A DNA stretch of 56,283 bases from Oscillospiraceae bacterium. GTDB taxonomy: Bacteria > Bacillota > Clostridia > Oscillospirales > Acutalibacteraceae. Both the position numbers and the translations under genes were made by a program. Shown here piece by piece: positions 32,381 through 42,005 of this stretch (its first letter is position 1; the number at the start of each line of letters is the position of its first letter). The DNA is taken from NCBI GenBank assembly GCA_031269595.1, contig JAISYX010000004.1:1-56283 (forward strand), read 5' to 3'. The notes under the pieces are model-generated. The model saw only the letters and a program-made list of their open reading frames with translations, was not told the DNA's origin and made no database searches.

Positions 32381-33799
32381 ATGGCAATTAAATCTCAAAA
32401 GCTGCATATAGGCGGCATGAACTGTGTTAACTGCCAAACCCGCATAGAGCGCAAGCTCCGCAATACAGCAGGAGTTAAGAGCTGCAAGGTGAGCTATAAC
32501 GAGGGCGCTGCCGAAATAAGCTACGAGAGTGAGCTTATTTCATTAAAGGAAATCACCGCAGCTATACAGAGCATGGATTATAAGGTAATTCAAAGTGCAG
32601 ATGGCTCTAACACAGGCAGAGCCGCCGGCTTGCTGCTTATTATCGTTGCTCTTTTTTGGGGAGTTCAGCATTTTGGCTTGCTAAGCCTGTTGACCGTTGG
32701 GCGCACGGCTGATTCTGCCATGAGCTACGGTATGCTCTTTGTTATAGGCCTGCTTACCTCTGTGCACTGTGTGGCCATGTGCGGAGGAATCAACCTTAGC
32801 CAGTGCATAGGCGGCGGAATAGAGCCTGCCAAGGGAAGTGTGCTGCTTCCAAGCTTTTTGTATAATCTGGGCAGAGTTATCTCCTATACAGTAATAGGTG
32901 TTATAATAGGAGGGATTGGCTCTGCATTTAACTTTACAAGCACCATGCAGGGTGCGCTCAAGCTGATTGCAGGCGTGTTTATGGTTATAATGGGCATTAA
33001 CATGCTGGGCATATTCCCTTCACTGCGCAAGCTAAGCCCAAGAATGCCCGCCTCTATATCCAAAAGGCTTAACGCCGAAAAGCCCAAGGCCTCAAGCCCT
33101 TTGATAATCGGCTTGCTTAACGGGCTTATGCCCTGCGGACCGCTGCAATCCATTCAAATTTACGCACTCTCTACAGGCAGCCCCCTAAAGGGCGGCCTTG
33201 CCATGCTGCTTTTTAGCTTGGGCACAGTGCCGCTGATGTTCGGCTTGGGTGCGCTAAGCCGCATATTAAGCAAGAAATTCACCCACAAGGCTATAACAGT
33301 GGGAGCGGTGCTGGTTGCTGTTATGGGCTTGGCTATGCTTAGTCAGGGCTGGAATCTGGCGGGGCTTAAGCTGCCAATGTTACCCGCAATCTCGGCAAAA
33401 TCAGGTAGCGGGCAGGCCGAGCTTACCAGCATTCAAATAGAGGACGGAGTGCAGCTTATAAACAGCACACTAAAGGCGGGGCGGCAGTATCCCAACATCA
33501 CGGTGCAGGCGGGTGTTCCCGTTAAATGGACTATAACTGCAGCTAAAGGCGATATTAACGGCTGCAATAACAGGATAATAATCAAAGAGCTTGATATAGA
33601 ATATCAATTTAAAGAGGGCGCAAATGTAATAGAGTTTACTCCTACTAAAACGGATGATATACGCTACACCTGCTGGATGGGCATGATTAGCGGGCATATT
33701 TATGTTGTGGATGGAACCGGGGAGGCCTCTGCCAACGCAGAGGCTGCCCCCGAGCCCACAGACGCACCAAATGTATACAATGGCGGCGGATGCTGTTAG
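32381..33799 (+). CDS. Copper-handling membrane protein: HMA domain, TauE/SafE-like (DsbD_2) helices, cupredoxin-like tail
   Basis: Protein of 472 residues. The N-terminal HMA domain has the metal site GMNCVNC. Residues about 80-340 hold six or more helices of the DsbD_2/UreH-like TauE/SafE family, with MCGGINLSQC and LMPCGPLQSIQIYALSTG motifs; the paired Cys in conserved helices suggest metal or thiol transfer. The C-terminal part (about 360-450) resembles a cupredoxin (NITVQAGVPVKWTI, EFTPTKTDDIRYTCWMGM). The protein ends in Gly-Gly-Cys-Cys. The ATG follows AAGGGGG by ten bases. It begins a run with DUF2318 and CopA genes, so copper export or loading is likely. Confidence 0.85.
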   Translation: MAIKSQKLHIGGMNCVNCQTRIERKLRNTAGVKSCKVSYNEGAAEISYESELISLKEITAAIQSMDYKVIQSADGSNTGRAAGLLLIIVALFWGVQHFGLLSLLTVGRTADSAMSYGMLFVIGLLTSVHCVAMCGGINLSQCIGGGIEPAKGSVLLPSFLYNLGRVISYTVIGVIIGGIGSAFNFTSTMQGALKLIAGVFMVIMGINMLGIFPSLRKLSPRMPASISKRLNAEKPKASSPLIIGLLNGLMPCGPLQSIQIYALSTGSPLKGGLAMLLFSLGTVPLMFGLGALSRILSKKFTHKAITVGAVLVAVMGLAMLSQGWNLAGLKLPMLPAISAKSGSGQAELTSIQIEDGVQLINSTLKAGRQYPNITVQAGVPVKWTITAAKGDINGCNNRIIIKELDIEYQFKEGANVIEFTPTKTDDIRYTCWMGMISGHIYVVDGTGEASANAEAAPEPTDAPNVYNGGGCC

Positions 33800-33829
33800 T
33801 TAAGTCTATAAATCTTGGAGGTAAAAACC

Positions 33830-34342
33830 ATGCTACGTAAAATATTTGCAATAATCTCAATAGCGGCTCTGGCCTTAAGCTTACTTGCTTCCTGTGCCGC
33901 TCAAAACAACGAGGAGCTCTCAAAAAATCTTGCCTCAAAGGCTAGCTCTGTAGCTCCTGTGCAGCAAATCAAGGCGGGGGAGAGCCTATCTATTCCCCTT
34001 GCAGGCTTAAGCGAATACGCTTCAATTTTCCCCGTGGAGGTAGACGGAACAACCATGGAGGTCATAGCGGTAAAGGCCTCAGACGGCAGCCTTCGCACGG
34101 CCTTTAACACCTGTCAGGTGTGCTACGGCTCAGGCAAAGGTTACTATAAGCAAGAGGGCAGCAAGCTGGTGTGCCAAAACTGCGGCAACTCCTTTACTAT
34201 GGATCAGGTAGGAGTGGTGGCAGGAGGGTGCAATCCTTGGCCTATCACAGCAGAGGAGCGCACAGCTACAGATGATACACTTAGCATATCCTATGACGTG
34301 CTGGCAGCAGCAAAGCAGATATTTGCAAATTGGAAGGTTTAG
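33830..34342 (+). CDS. DUF2318 lipoprotein, metal-binding
   Basis: Protein of 170 residues with a lipoprotein signal (KIFAIISIAALALSLLAS then Cys). The soluble part is a DUF2318 domain with two CxxC pairs (NTCQVC, VCQNCGNSF) and GGCNPWPI near the end, as in FtrD-like proteins of iron and copper uptake systems. The ATG follows GGAGG. It lies between the HMA/TauE-like gene and copA, so it probably works outside the membrane with them as a copper or iron-sulfur electron carrier. Confidence 0.85.
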   Translation: MLRKIFAIISIAALALSLLASCAAQNNEELSKNLASKASSVAPVQQIKAGESLSIPLAGLSEYASIFPVEVDGTTMEVIAVKASDGSLRTAFNTCQVCYGSGKGYYKQEGSKLVCQNCGNSFTMDQVGVVAGGCNPWPITAEERTATDDTLSISYDVLAAAKQIFANWKV

Positions 34343-34355
34343 TAGGGTGTAGAAT

Positions 34356-36830
34356 ATGGAAAGTAAAATTCTTGATATAAGGGGCATGACCTGCGCCGCC
34401 TGCGCACAGAGAATAGAAAAGATTGTAGGCAGGCTGGAGGGAGTTGCTCAGGCCAATGTAAACTTGGCCTCTGAAAAGCTGTTTGTAGAGTACGATAGCT
34501 CTAAAGTAGAGCTGGATACAATAAAATCTGCTGTGGCAAAAATAGGCTTTGAGGTGCTTGAAAAACAGGCTCTGCAAACAGTGACCATACCCATAGGAGG
34601 CATGACCTGTGCCGCCTGCTCCCAGCGCATTGAAAAGGTTTTAAATAAGCTGGAGGGGGTGCAGAGTGCCTCTGTTAACCTTGCAACAGAAAAGGCCACA
34701 GTTACCTATAACCCGCAGCAAATCAGGCTCTCGGCTATACGTGCGGCCATTGAAAGGCTGGGCTATACGGTGCTTCAATTCGATAAATCCGATGCAGCAG
34801 AAGAGGACAGAAAGCGCAGGAAGCGGGCAATTAAGACAATGTGGACTAAGTTTATTGTCTCGGCTGTGTTTGCCTTCCCCTTACTTTATATTGCAATGGC
34901 ACCTATGATAAAATGGGTGACTTTGCCCTTTGCAGGCAAGCTTAACATGATGATGATGGGCTATCCGCTTTATTACGCCGTTTTGGAGCTGCTGCTCACC
35001 GTGCCGGTAATAGCGGTGGGCTACAGGTTTTATACAGTGGGCTTTAAGGCTCTGCTCAGGCGCAGCCCCAATATGGATTCCCTTATAGCTGTGGGCACAA
35101 CAGCCGCAGTGGCGTTTAGTCTTTATAATGTATTCCTTATTGCAGGGGGCGGCATGAAGGCGGTGGACTCCCTCTATTTTGAGACAGCTGGCGTTATTAT
35201 AACCCTTATATTGTTGGGTAAATCACTGGAGGCCGTCTCAAAGGGCAGAACAGGAGAGGCCATTAAAAAGCTCATGGGGCTTGCTCCTAAAACCGCAATC
35301 ATAATTGAGAACGGTGAGGAGAAGGAGATACCCGCAGATGAGGTTGAAATAGGCGATATTATCGTTGTTAAGCCCGGGGCAAAAATCCCCGTGGACGGCA
35401 CGGTTACAGAGGGCAGCACAGCTATAGATGAATCCATGCTCACAGGTGAGAGTATGCCTGTGGATAAAAAGAGCGGAGACCCTGTGTACGCCGCAAGCAT
35501 TAACACCACAGGCACAGTAAGATTCAGGGCGGAGAAAATAGGCAGCGATACCGCTCTGGCACATATAATCAAGCTGGTTGAGGATGCTCAGGGCTCAAAA
35601 GCCCCCATAGCACAAATGGCCGATATAGTTTCCGGCTGGTTTGTGCCTGTTGTGTGCGCAATAGCACTTATTGCAGGCGCAGCATGGCTTATAGGCACAG
35701 GGGGAGACGTTAAATTCTCACTAACCATATTTATCTCTGTGCTGGTTATTGCCTGCCCATGTGCCCTTGGCTTAGCCACCCCCACCGCTATAATGGTGGG
35801 CACGGGCAAGGGTGCAGAGAACGGCATTTTAATCAAGGGCGGCGAGGCTCTGGAGATAGCCCACAAGATTAACACCATAGTATTTGATAAAACAGGAACT
35901 ATAACCGAGGGCAAGCCCGCAGTTACAGATATTCTGCCAACACAGGATATAAGCGCAGATGAGCTTCTCCTGCTTACAGCCTCAGCCGAAAAGCCCTCAG
36001 AGCACCCGCTGGGTCAGGCTATACTATCCGGCGCAGAGGCAAAGGGGCTTGCACTGCTAAAGGCGGAGGACTTCGATTCTCTCACAGGCAGAGGCGTAAG
36101 GGCAAGGATAGGTGAAAGGCTGGTTCTGGCGGGCAATCGCAAGCTCATGGAGGAACAGGACATAGAGCTTGCAGAGGCGGAGACAGACAGGCTCGCCTCT
36201 GAGGGCAAGACCCCCGTGTTTGTGGCCATAGACGGCCGCCTAGCGGGCGTTATAGCCATTGCCGATGTAGTTAAGCCCAGCAGCAAGGCCGCCATTGAAA
36301 CTCTGCATAAAATGGGCATAGAGGTTGTAATGATAACGGGCGACAACCGCAAAACCGCCGAGGCTATAGCCAAGCAGGTGGGCATAGAAAAGGTTTTGGC
36401 AGAGGTTCTGCCCCAGGATAAATCCAACGAGGTTAAAAAACTGCAGGGGGAGGGGCGCAAGGTGGCCATGGTGGGCGACGGCATTAACGACGCTCCCGCA
36501 CTGGCTCAGGCGGATATAGGCATAGCAATAGGCTCTGGCACAGATGTCGCCATGGAGTCTGCGGATATAGTCCTTATGCGTAGCGATTTAAAAGACGTTC
36601 CCACTGCAATTAAATTGAGCAAGCGCACCATACGCAACATTAAGCAAAATCTGTTTTGGGCATTTGGCTATAACACTGTGGGTATCCCAATTGCAGCGGG
36701 CTTGCTCTATTTGATAACAGGCAACGCAGATTTGCTGCTTAACCCAATTTTTGCGGCAGCAGCTATGAGCTTAAGCTCTGTTTCGGTGCTTACCAATGCC
36801 TTGAGGCTTAAGAGGTTTAAGGCCGAGTAG
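34356..36830 (+). CDS. copA: Copper-exporting P1B-type ATPase CopA
   Basis: Cu+ pump of 824 residues. Two N-terminal HMA domains carry GMTCAAC (C13/C16 and C85/C88). Eight membrane helices follow, with the ion-channel motif CPC in [13 protein letters not shown] (near 465). The phosphorylation site is DKTGT (near 510), the HP motif is SEHPLGQAI, and the hinge is [11 protein letters not shown]. These define a P1B-1 Cu+ ATPase. It starts 14 bases after the DUF2318 gene. Expression is probably copper-controlled by the two-component system further downstream or by an unseen repressor. Confidence 0.97.
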   Translation: MESKILDIRGMTCAACAQRIEKIVGRLEGVAQANVNLASEKLFVEYDSSKVELDTIKSAVAKIGFEVLEKQALQTVTIPIGGMTCAACSQRIEKVLNKLEGVQSASVNLATEKATVTYNPQQIRLSAIRAAIERLGYTVLQFDKSDAAEEDRKRRKRAIKTMWTKFIVSAVFAFPLLYIAMAPMIKWVTLPFAGKLNMMMMGYPLYYAVLELLLTVPVIAVGYRFYTVGFKALLRRSPNMDSLIAVGTTAAVAFSLYNVFLIAGGGMKAVDSLYFETAGVIITLILLGKSLEAVSKGRTGEAIKKLMGLAPKTAIIIENGEEKEIPADEVEIGDIIVVKPGAKIPVDGTVTEGSTAIDESMLTGESMPVDKKSGDPVYAASINTTGTVRFRAEKIGSDTALAHIIKLVEDAQGSKAPIAQMADIVSGWFVPVVCAIALIAGAAWLIGTGGDVKFSLTIFISVLVIACPCALGLATPTAIMVGTGKGAENGILIKGGEALEIAHKINTIVFDKTGTITEGKPAVTDILPTQDISADELLLLTASAEKPSEHPLGQAILSGAEAKGLALLKAEDFDSLTGRGVRARIGERLVLAGNRKLMEEQDIELAEAETDRLASEGKTPVFVAIDGRLAGVIAIADVVKPSSKAAIETLHKMGIEVVMITGDNRKTAEAIAKQVGIEKVLAEVLPQDKSNEVKKLQGEGRKVAMVGDGINDAPALAQADIGIAIGSGTDVAMESADIVLMRSDLKDVPTAIKLSKRTIRNIKQNLFWAFGYNTVGIPIAAGLLYLITGNADLLLNPIFAAAAMSLSSVSVLTNALRLKRFKAE

Positions 36831-37021
36831 AGGGCAGTTGACAGTTAACAGTTGAAAATTGAAAGTTTTTTAATGCATAATGCATAATTAATGGTGAATT
36901 TGTTGCGCAAATTTAAATTAAAGGGTTTTTAGGGGTGAATTGCATTCGCCCGTTTACTGGGCAAAAAAGCTGCAAAACAAAGCTACAGCGGTGCGCAAAG
37001 TAAGCTTAAAGCCGCAAAAGC

Positions 37022-37197
37022 TGCGTTATTGCGAGCACGCAACTGGACTATAATAATCGTAAAGTGTGGTGTGCGAAGCAATCCAGTGGAGCAAGTGTAA
37101 ATGTTCAACAGAAGCCACAGGGGCTTAGTGCACTGGATTGCTTCGCACGTGTAACAGTGTGGCAAGCTCAAGCTCAGCGGTGCTCGCAATGACGCAC
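37022..37197. repeat. Long imperfect inverted repeat, copy 2 (GCGAAGCAATCCAG family)
   Basis: Same arms and spacing as the copy at 31621-31796, with homology starting near 36977. It fills most of the 457-base gap after copA. Just left of it, near 36935, is GGGTGAATTGCATTCGCCC, another common palindrome. No gene seen in this gap. Confidence 0.8.
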
Positions 37198-37287
37198 ATA
37201 AGCGGGGTGATAGAAGTATAACCTGCCCCACGCACAAAACAAGCGTTAAGAGACATTAAATTGGCAAGGATTTTATGAGGTGTTTTT

Positions 37288-37965
37288 ATGAAAAAATCTA
37301 AGGTTATAATAAGTATAAGCGCAGCGGCGGTTGTTGTAATTGCATTGCTGGCCGCTATAATATTGAGAGCCGGGGGCAGCTTGGATGTCCTGCGCACCAA
37401 TGCCATGCAATCATTTGATACGGTTTTAAGCACTCTGCCTGCAAAGGGGAGTGCCGAGGCCGGTTGGAGTCTCTCTGCTCCTGAGGGCGGTGCGGTTCTA
37501 AAATGGGATAATAGCAGCATTAGCCTCACGGTTGATGCTAAGCCCTTCATAGCTGCGGGGCTGGAGGCCTCTAAGCTGGAGAACTTTAGCGGGGGCGAGA
37601 TCGTTTACAGCTCTCCTGCCTTTGACATGCTTAATCAGAACATAAAGGCCACGGCGAGTGATCAGTTTAAGGCCGATATAAAGTCCCTGCGCAAGCGGCT
37701 GGGCTATCATGGAGCTATGGATCACTACAATATAGAAATTGAAAACGGCACAGTGTTTGAATGGGCAAAGGATTTAAACAAGCACAGCGAAACAGGCGAA
37801 AAGCAGGATAAGGACATAGTGTTTGCGCTTAATCCTGAGCCGCTCATAGCAGCAGGCCTTAAGCCGGAAAACGTGGAGGGCTGGGCATATGCGCAAGTCC
37901 CGGTGGAGATAGACGGCAAAATGACAGAGGTGTGGAAGCTACTTAAAATAGTTGATTTAGTTTAG
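37288..37965 (+). CDS. Membrane-anchored extracytoplasmic protein with an internal duplication
   Basis: Unrecognised protein of 225 residues. One N-terminal helix (VIISISAAAVVVIALLAAII) anchors it. The rest is soluble. Two segments look duplicated: AKPFIAAGLEASKLENF and PEPLIAAGLKPENVEGW, each preceded by a beta-like stretch. No metal-binding Cys or His cluster is visible. It lies between copA and copZ, separated by repeats on both sides, so a copper role is only a possibility. Confidence 0.65.
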   Translation: MKKSKVIISISAAAVVVIALLAAIILRAGGSLDVLRTNAMQSFDTVLSTLPAKGSAEAGWSLSAPEGGAVLKWDNSSISLTVDAKPFIAAGLEASKLENFSGGEIVYSSPAFDMLNQNIKATASDQFKADIKSLRKRLGYHGAMDHYNIEIENGTVFEWAKDLNKHSETGEKQDKDIVFALNPEPLIAAGLKPENVEGWAYAQVPVEIDGKMTEVWKLLKIVDLV

Positions 37966-38016
37966 GATAGAAAACCAGACGGCAAAGGTTTAGCAATACA
38001 ACTTACCGCTCAGCTT

Positions 38017-38235
38017 CTCAAACGTCTTGCGTTTGAGGGATGGGCAGGGGTGCAAGGGGGGCGCAACGAGTGTGGGAGCGACGACTTTGCGCCCCCCCTT
38101 GCACCAAATTTTAATTTGGTCGGCAACCACTGCTACTTACTTTCTGGGCGGAACCAGAAAGTTCGGGTTTTTCGCTTGCGAAAATGCAGCCTTTGGCTGC
38201 AACCGACTAAACAACGTGCGTGCCCGTACGGCATG
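38017..38235 (+). repeat. Array of consecutive hairpins
   Basis: Six stem-loops follow one another: CTCAAACG/CGTTTGAG (38017-38037), GGTGCAAGGGGGGCGCAA with its complement (38049-38105, one bulge), ACCAAATT/AATTTGGT (38103-38120), ACTTTCTGG/CCAGAAAGT (38139-38162), TTTTCGC/GCGAAAA (38169-38184) and GCAGCC/GGCTGC (38186-38200). A small seventh lies near 38222. Base composition is unlike the flanks. Short frames here have no coding signal. Confidence 0.75.
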
Positions 38236-38292
38236 AGCACAAGTGGCAATAAGATGTATCTATTACTAAAAGGTTAAGTTTGCGATTAGTAA

Positions 38293-38323
38293 AATACTGA
38301 AATATATATTGCTTTGCAGTATT
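38293..38323. promoter_or_regulatory. Inverted repeat before copZ
   Basis: AATACTG and CAGTATT are separated by 17 bases and lie just before the copZ ribosome site (GGAGGAG). It could be an operator or an mRNA hairpin. Confidence 0.3.
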
Positions 38324-38342
38324 AATTTATGGAGGAGAGAAT

Positions 38343-38549
38343 ATGAAGGAAGCTGTAATCAAGGTAGAGGGCATGATGTGCGAGCACTGCGTAAGCGCAG
38401 TTACAAAGGCGGTAACAGCACTCCAGGGCGTAGCTGCTGTTACAGTGAGCCTAGAGGCAGGCACTGCCACTGTTCAATATGACCCTGCAAAGGTAAGCGT
38501 TGAGGAAATCAAGGCCGCCATTGAAGACCAAGGCTATGACGTTATTTAG
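38343..38549 (+). CDS. copZ: Copper chaperone CopZ (HMA domain)
   Basis: Single HMA domain of 68 residues with the Cu+ site GMMCEHC (C13, C16) and the usual ferredoxin-like pattern ending EDQGYDVI. Cytoplasmic Cu+ carrier that hands copper to CopA. The ribosome site is GGAGGAG. The response-regulator gene starts five bases after its stop, so copper chaperone and regulator share a transcript. Confidence 0.93.
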   Translation: MKEAVIKVEGMMCEHCVSAVTKAVTALQGVAAVTVSLEAGTATVQYDPAKVSVEEIKAAIEDQGYDVI

Positions 38550-38553
38550 CAGC

Positions 38554-39246
38554 ATGCAGGAATCTAAAATTGTGCTGGCTGTGGACGATGAACCCATGAT
38601 ACTGGAGGTTGTTGCCTCTCTGTTTGAAAGCAAGGGCTTTAAGGTGTTCAAAGCGGAAAACGGCAAAAGAGCACTGGATATTTTTGAAAGGGAGAGCCTC
38701 TCCCTTGTAATACTGGATTTGATGCTGCCCGATGTTTCGGGAGAAGAGCTGTGCAGACGTATGCGTGCTAAGTCTCGCCTGCCTATTATTATGCTCACAG
38801 CCAAGGCCGAGGAGGAGAACCTGCTTAAAGGGCTTGAAATAGGCGCAGATGATTACATCACCAAGCCTTTCAGCCTTAAGGAGCTGTACGCCCGTTCTCA
38901 GGCCGTGCTTCGCCGTGTCTCCGAGGATTTGCTAAGCTCCCGTTATTCCTTTAACGGGGGCGATTTGGTATTGGATTTTGAGCACAGCAGCTTTCAAAGC
39001 GGGGGCAGGGCGGTTAGCCTCACTCCTAACGAAATCAAGCTGCTGGGTGCTCTTATTCGCTACCCGGGCAAGGTGTTTACCCGTGCAGAGCTGATTGAAG
39101 CAGCCCTGAATGAGGAGTTTGACGGATACGACAGAGCCATAGACAGCCACATAAAAAACCTGCGCCAAAAGCTGGAGGAAGAGCCTAAGAATCCCCGCTA
39201 TATCCTTACAGTGCACGGCATAGGCTACAAATTTGGGGGTGAGTGA
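38554..39246 (+). CDS. OmpR-family response regulator
   Basis: Regulator of 230 residues. The receiver domain has the acidic pair DDE (11-13), phospho-acceptor D55 (LVILDLMLPD) and conserved Thr/Lys in MLTAKAEE and DDYITKPFS. The C-terminal winged helix has LTPNEIKLLGAL and the end HGIGYKFGG. The start is either this ATG or one 18 bases upstream inside copZ; neither has a strong ribosome site. Position after copZ suggests that it controls copper genes with the next gene, a histidine kinase. Confidence 0.92.
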   Translation: MQESKIVLAVDDEPMILEVVASLFESKGFKVFKAENGKRALDIFERESLSLVILDLMLPDVSGEELCRRMRAKSRLPIIMLTAKAEEENLLKGLEIGADDYITKPFSLKELYARSQAVLRRVSEDLLSSRYSFNGGDLVLDFEHSSFQSGGRAVSLTPNEIKLLGALIRYPGKVFTRAELIEAALNEEFDGYDRAIDSHIKNLRQKLEEEPKNPRYILTVHGIGYKFGGE

Positions 39247-40635
39247 GTGAAAAAGCTGCTTTACAGCTTGCGCGCACAGCTCACCCTTTCAATCCTGCTG
39301 GTGCTGCTGTTCACGGTGGCCATTATCAGCGTTGCCGCAAAGAGCTTGATTGACAGCAAATTCAGGGACTACATGGCCAATCAGGCCGATTTGCGCAGCG
39401 AGCATATAGTCACAGACCTCTCCTTGCAATATGACGCCTCAAAGGATGAGTGGAAGACGGACTCCCTGCACGCCATAGGCATGAATTTAATGTACGAGGG
39501 CTATATCCTCCAAATTTATGATATAAACGGCACTCTGCTCTGGGATGCCGAGAATCACGATATGTCCGAATGCGGGCAGATTATGCAGGAGATAACTGCC
39601 CGAATGGAGAGCGTCAAGGTGACGGGCGGCTTTACCAAGCATGAGTTTGTTATAAGGCAAAACGAGAGCAACGTTGGTTCTGTTGTAATAACCTATTACG
39701 GTCCATACTTTTTAAATGAAAATGATTTTAAATTTATAAGTGCGCTGGATACAGCCCTGCTGCTCTCCGGCGTGCTGGCGGCTCTGTTTGCCGTTTTGGC
39801 GGGGGGCTTGCTGGCTCGCAGAATAGCAAGGCCTATCAGCAAAACAGCGCACATAGCTGCTCAAATTGCAGGTGGGAATTACGAAATCCGCTTTGAGAGC
39901 TCCACAGGCACAAGGGAGACAGAGGAGCTGGCGGAGGCGATTAATCACCTTGCAGGCAATTTAAAGGAGCAGGAGAGCCTGCGCAAACGCCTTACAACCG
40001 ACATAGCCCACGAGCTGCGCACCCCAATTACGGCGGTAAGCGCACACTTAGAGGCCATGTGCGAGGGGCTGTGGGAGCCCACAACAGAGCGTCTGGCCGC
40101 CTGTTATGAGGAGCTTAAAAGGCTGAGCACTCTGGTTGCCGACTTAGAGAGCCTTGCAAGGGTGGAGGGCGAGAGCTTTAAGCTTAACAGGCAGGAGCTG
40201 GATTTGCTGGAGCTTGCTAAATCTGTAACAGCCGGAATGGAGGCCGAGGCAAAGAGGAAGGGGCAGAGCCTCACCCTTACAGGGGAAGCTGTGGCCGTAA
40301 ATGCAGATGCAGACAGACTGCGGCAGGTTATAACCAATCTTATTTCAAATGCGGTAAAGTACACCCCTGAGGGCGGGAATATCGAAGTTGCCGTTAAGGC
40401 TTGCAGGGGCAGAGGCAGGCTGAGCGTCAAGGATGACGGCATAGGTATGTCAGAGGCAGAGCAGGGCTTGGTTTTTGAGAGGTTCTACAGAACGGATAAA
40501 TCCCGCAGCCGCAAAACAGGCGGCGCAGGCATAGGCCTAACCATAGCCAAGGCCATAGTAGAAGCCCACGGCGGCAGCATTGGAGTTAACAGCGAAGCAG
40601 ATAAGGGCAGCGAGTTTTGGGTTGAGGTGGATTGA
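39247..40635 (+). CDS. Sensor histidine kinase
   Basis: Membrane kinase of 462 residues with a GTG start directly after the regulator stop. Two helices (about 10-31 and 168-190) enclose an extracellular sensor of roughly 135 residues, followed by HAMP, HisKA with the phosphoryl H255 (DIAHELRTPITA) and HATPase_c with N-box NLISNAVKY, DDGIGMS and GAGIGLTIA motifs. The sensor has several His, Met and Cys residues (for example HDMSECGQIM) that could bind Cu+, but this is inference. Confidence 0.93.
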   Translation: MKKLLYSLRAQLTLSILLVLLFTVAIISVAAKSLIDSKFRDYMANQADLRSEHIVTDLSLQYDASKDEWKTDSLHAIGMNLMYEGYILQIYDINGTLLWDAENHDMSECGQIMQEITARMESVKVTGGFTKHEFVIRQNESNVGSVVITYYGPYFLNENDFKFISALDTALLLSGVLAALFAVLAGGLLARRIARPISKTAHIAAQIAGGNYEIRFESSTGTRETEELAEAINHLAGNLKEQESLRKRLTTDIAHELRTPITAVSAHLEAMCEGLWEPTTERLAACYEELKRLSTLVADLESLARVEGESFKLNRQELDLLELAKSVTAGMEAEAKRKGQSLTLTGEAVAVNADADRLRQVITNLISNAVKYTPEGGNIEVAVKACRGRGRLSVKDDGIGMSEAEQGLVFERFYRTDKSRSRKTGGAGIGLTIAKAIVEAHGGSIGVNSEADKGSEFWVEVD

Positions 40636-40687
40636 GATAATAGATAATAGTTAAGGCGGATTTGCGCAGCAAATCCACCTTAATTTT

Positions 40688-40821
40688 AAATTGAGTCTCT
40701 CTATTAACATTGTTATCCATGTAGGGGCAGACCTATGTGTCTGCCCAAAGACGGGAAATTTACGGCAATCAGGGCAGACACTTAGGTCTGCCCCTAACTG
40801 GTTTTTAGAGAGGCTCAATTT
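40688..40821. repeat. Palindromic MITE-like element, complete copy 3
   Basis: The most complete copy: outer arms AAATTGAGTCTCTCTA and TAGAGAGGCTCAATTT, then inner arms GTAGGGGCAGACCTATGTGT and its near-complement. It occupies the 382-base gap between the kinase gene and dusB. Confidence 0.8.
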
Positions 40822-40928
40822 AATATGCATTATGCATTAAAAATTATAAATTATCAAGCCTTGCTTTGTAAAGCTCTCCAAAAGAGTAAAAATTAAATGG
40901 TAAAATTGTTAAACTTAGCTTATTTAGC

Positions 40929-40957
40929 TTTACTTTATGCCTGAATTATGGTATAAT
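40929..40957 (+). promoter_or_regulatory. Sigma-A promoter of dusB
   Basis: TTTACT and TATAAT at 17-base spacing with TG before the -10 (extended -10), 61 bases before the dusB ATG. Confidence 0.65.
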
Positions 40958-41017
40958 TGATGTGTATTTGTGAGAGTGGCAGTATATGTCAACCGTTGAA
41001 AGGATTTTGCTCCTTAC

Positions 41018-41986
41018 ATGAAGATAAGAGATGTGAATATAAATGGCTTTGCCGCCCTTGCACCCATGGCGGGGGTGGCCGACAGAGCCTTCCGCCTGCT
41101 GTGCAGGGAGCTTGGCGCAGGCTATGTAATAGGGGAGATGGCCAGTTCAAAGGGGCTTACCATGTCCGATAAAAAAACGGCTCTGCTGCTCTCTGTCTCA
41201 GAGAAGGAGCGGCCTATGGCGGTTCAGCTTTTCGGCAATCAGCCGGAGGTCATGGCTGAATCAGCGGTTAAGGCTCTTGCCTATAAACCCGATATAATTG
41301 ATATTAACATGGGGTGTCCCGCTCCCAAGGTGACCTCAAACGGCGGCGGCTCTGCACTCATGAAAGAGCCAATGCTCTGCGGCCAAATAGTTAGGGCAGT
41401 AAAGGCAGCAGTTGACGTTCCCGTCACGGTTAAAATCCGCAAGGGTTGGGACGAGAACAGCATAAACGCAATGGAAATCGCCCTTATTTGCGAGGCAAAC
41501 GGTGCGGATGCAATCACTATACACGGCCGTACACGCCAACAGATGTACGCACCCTCTGCCGATTGGGAGATAATCAGGCGCATTAAAGAGGCCGTGAGCA
41601 TACCTGTAATAGGCAATGGAGATGTCACCTCTGCTCTTACTGCAAAGGCTATGTATGAGCAAACGGGCTGTGATTATATAATGATAGGCAGAGCCGCACT
41701 TGGCAACCCCTGGATATTCCCTCAGATTAACGCTCTGCTGGAGCGTGGGGAGCTGCTGCCTGAGCCTGATTTAAACGAAAGACTTAACACTATGCGCAGA
41801 CATATAGCCTCTATCTGCAAAGAAAAGGGCGAGCGCAACGGTATGCGTGAGGCGAGAAAGCACGCCGCATGGTACTTCAAGGGCATGAGAGGAGCGGCCG
41901 CATTGCGTGAGCAGGCGGGCAAGCTAACTCAGCTAAGCGATTTAGACATCTTAATACATACCGCACAGAGTATTATAGTCAAATAA
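41018..41986 (+). CDS. dusB: tRNA-dihydrouridine synthase (DusB-like)
   Basis: FMN enzyme of 322 residues reducing uridine in the tRNA D-loop with NADPH. The TIM barrel opens with APMAGVADRAFR, the catalytic cysteine is C100 in INMGCPAPKV, and the FMN phosphate segments are PVTVKIRKGWD, ITIHGRTRQQMY, VIGNGDVTS and DYIMIGRAALGNPW. Length fits. It starts the dusB-yfhO-ychF group. Confidence 0.95.
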   Translation: MKIRDVNINGFAALAPMAGVADRAFRLLCRELGAGYVIGEMASSKGLTMSDKKTALLLSVSEKERPMAVQLFGNQPEVMAESAVKALAYKPDIIDINMGCPAPKVTSNGGGSALMKEPMLCGQIVRAVKAAVDVPVTVKIRKGWDENSINAMEIALICEANGADAITIHGRTRQQMYAPSADWEIIRRIKEAVSIPVIGNGDVTSALTAKAMYEQTGCDYIMIGRAALGNPWIFPQINALLERGELLPEPDLNERLNTMRRHIASICKEKGERNGMREARKHAAWYFKGMRGAAALREQAGKLTQLSDLDILIHTAQSIIVK

Positions 41987-42005
41987 CTTTAAGGAATGCT
42001 TTTAT

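Noticed and set aside
38027-38277. Two overlapping short frames in the hairpin array
   Set aside because: They follow from the GC-rich stems, overlap each other in different frames and show no start signals.
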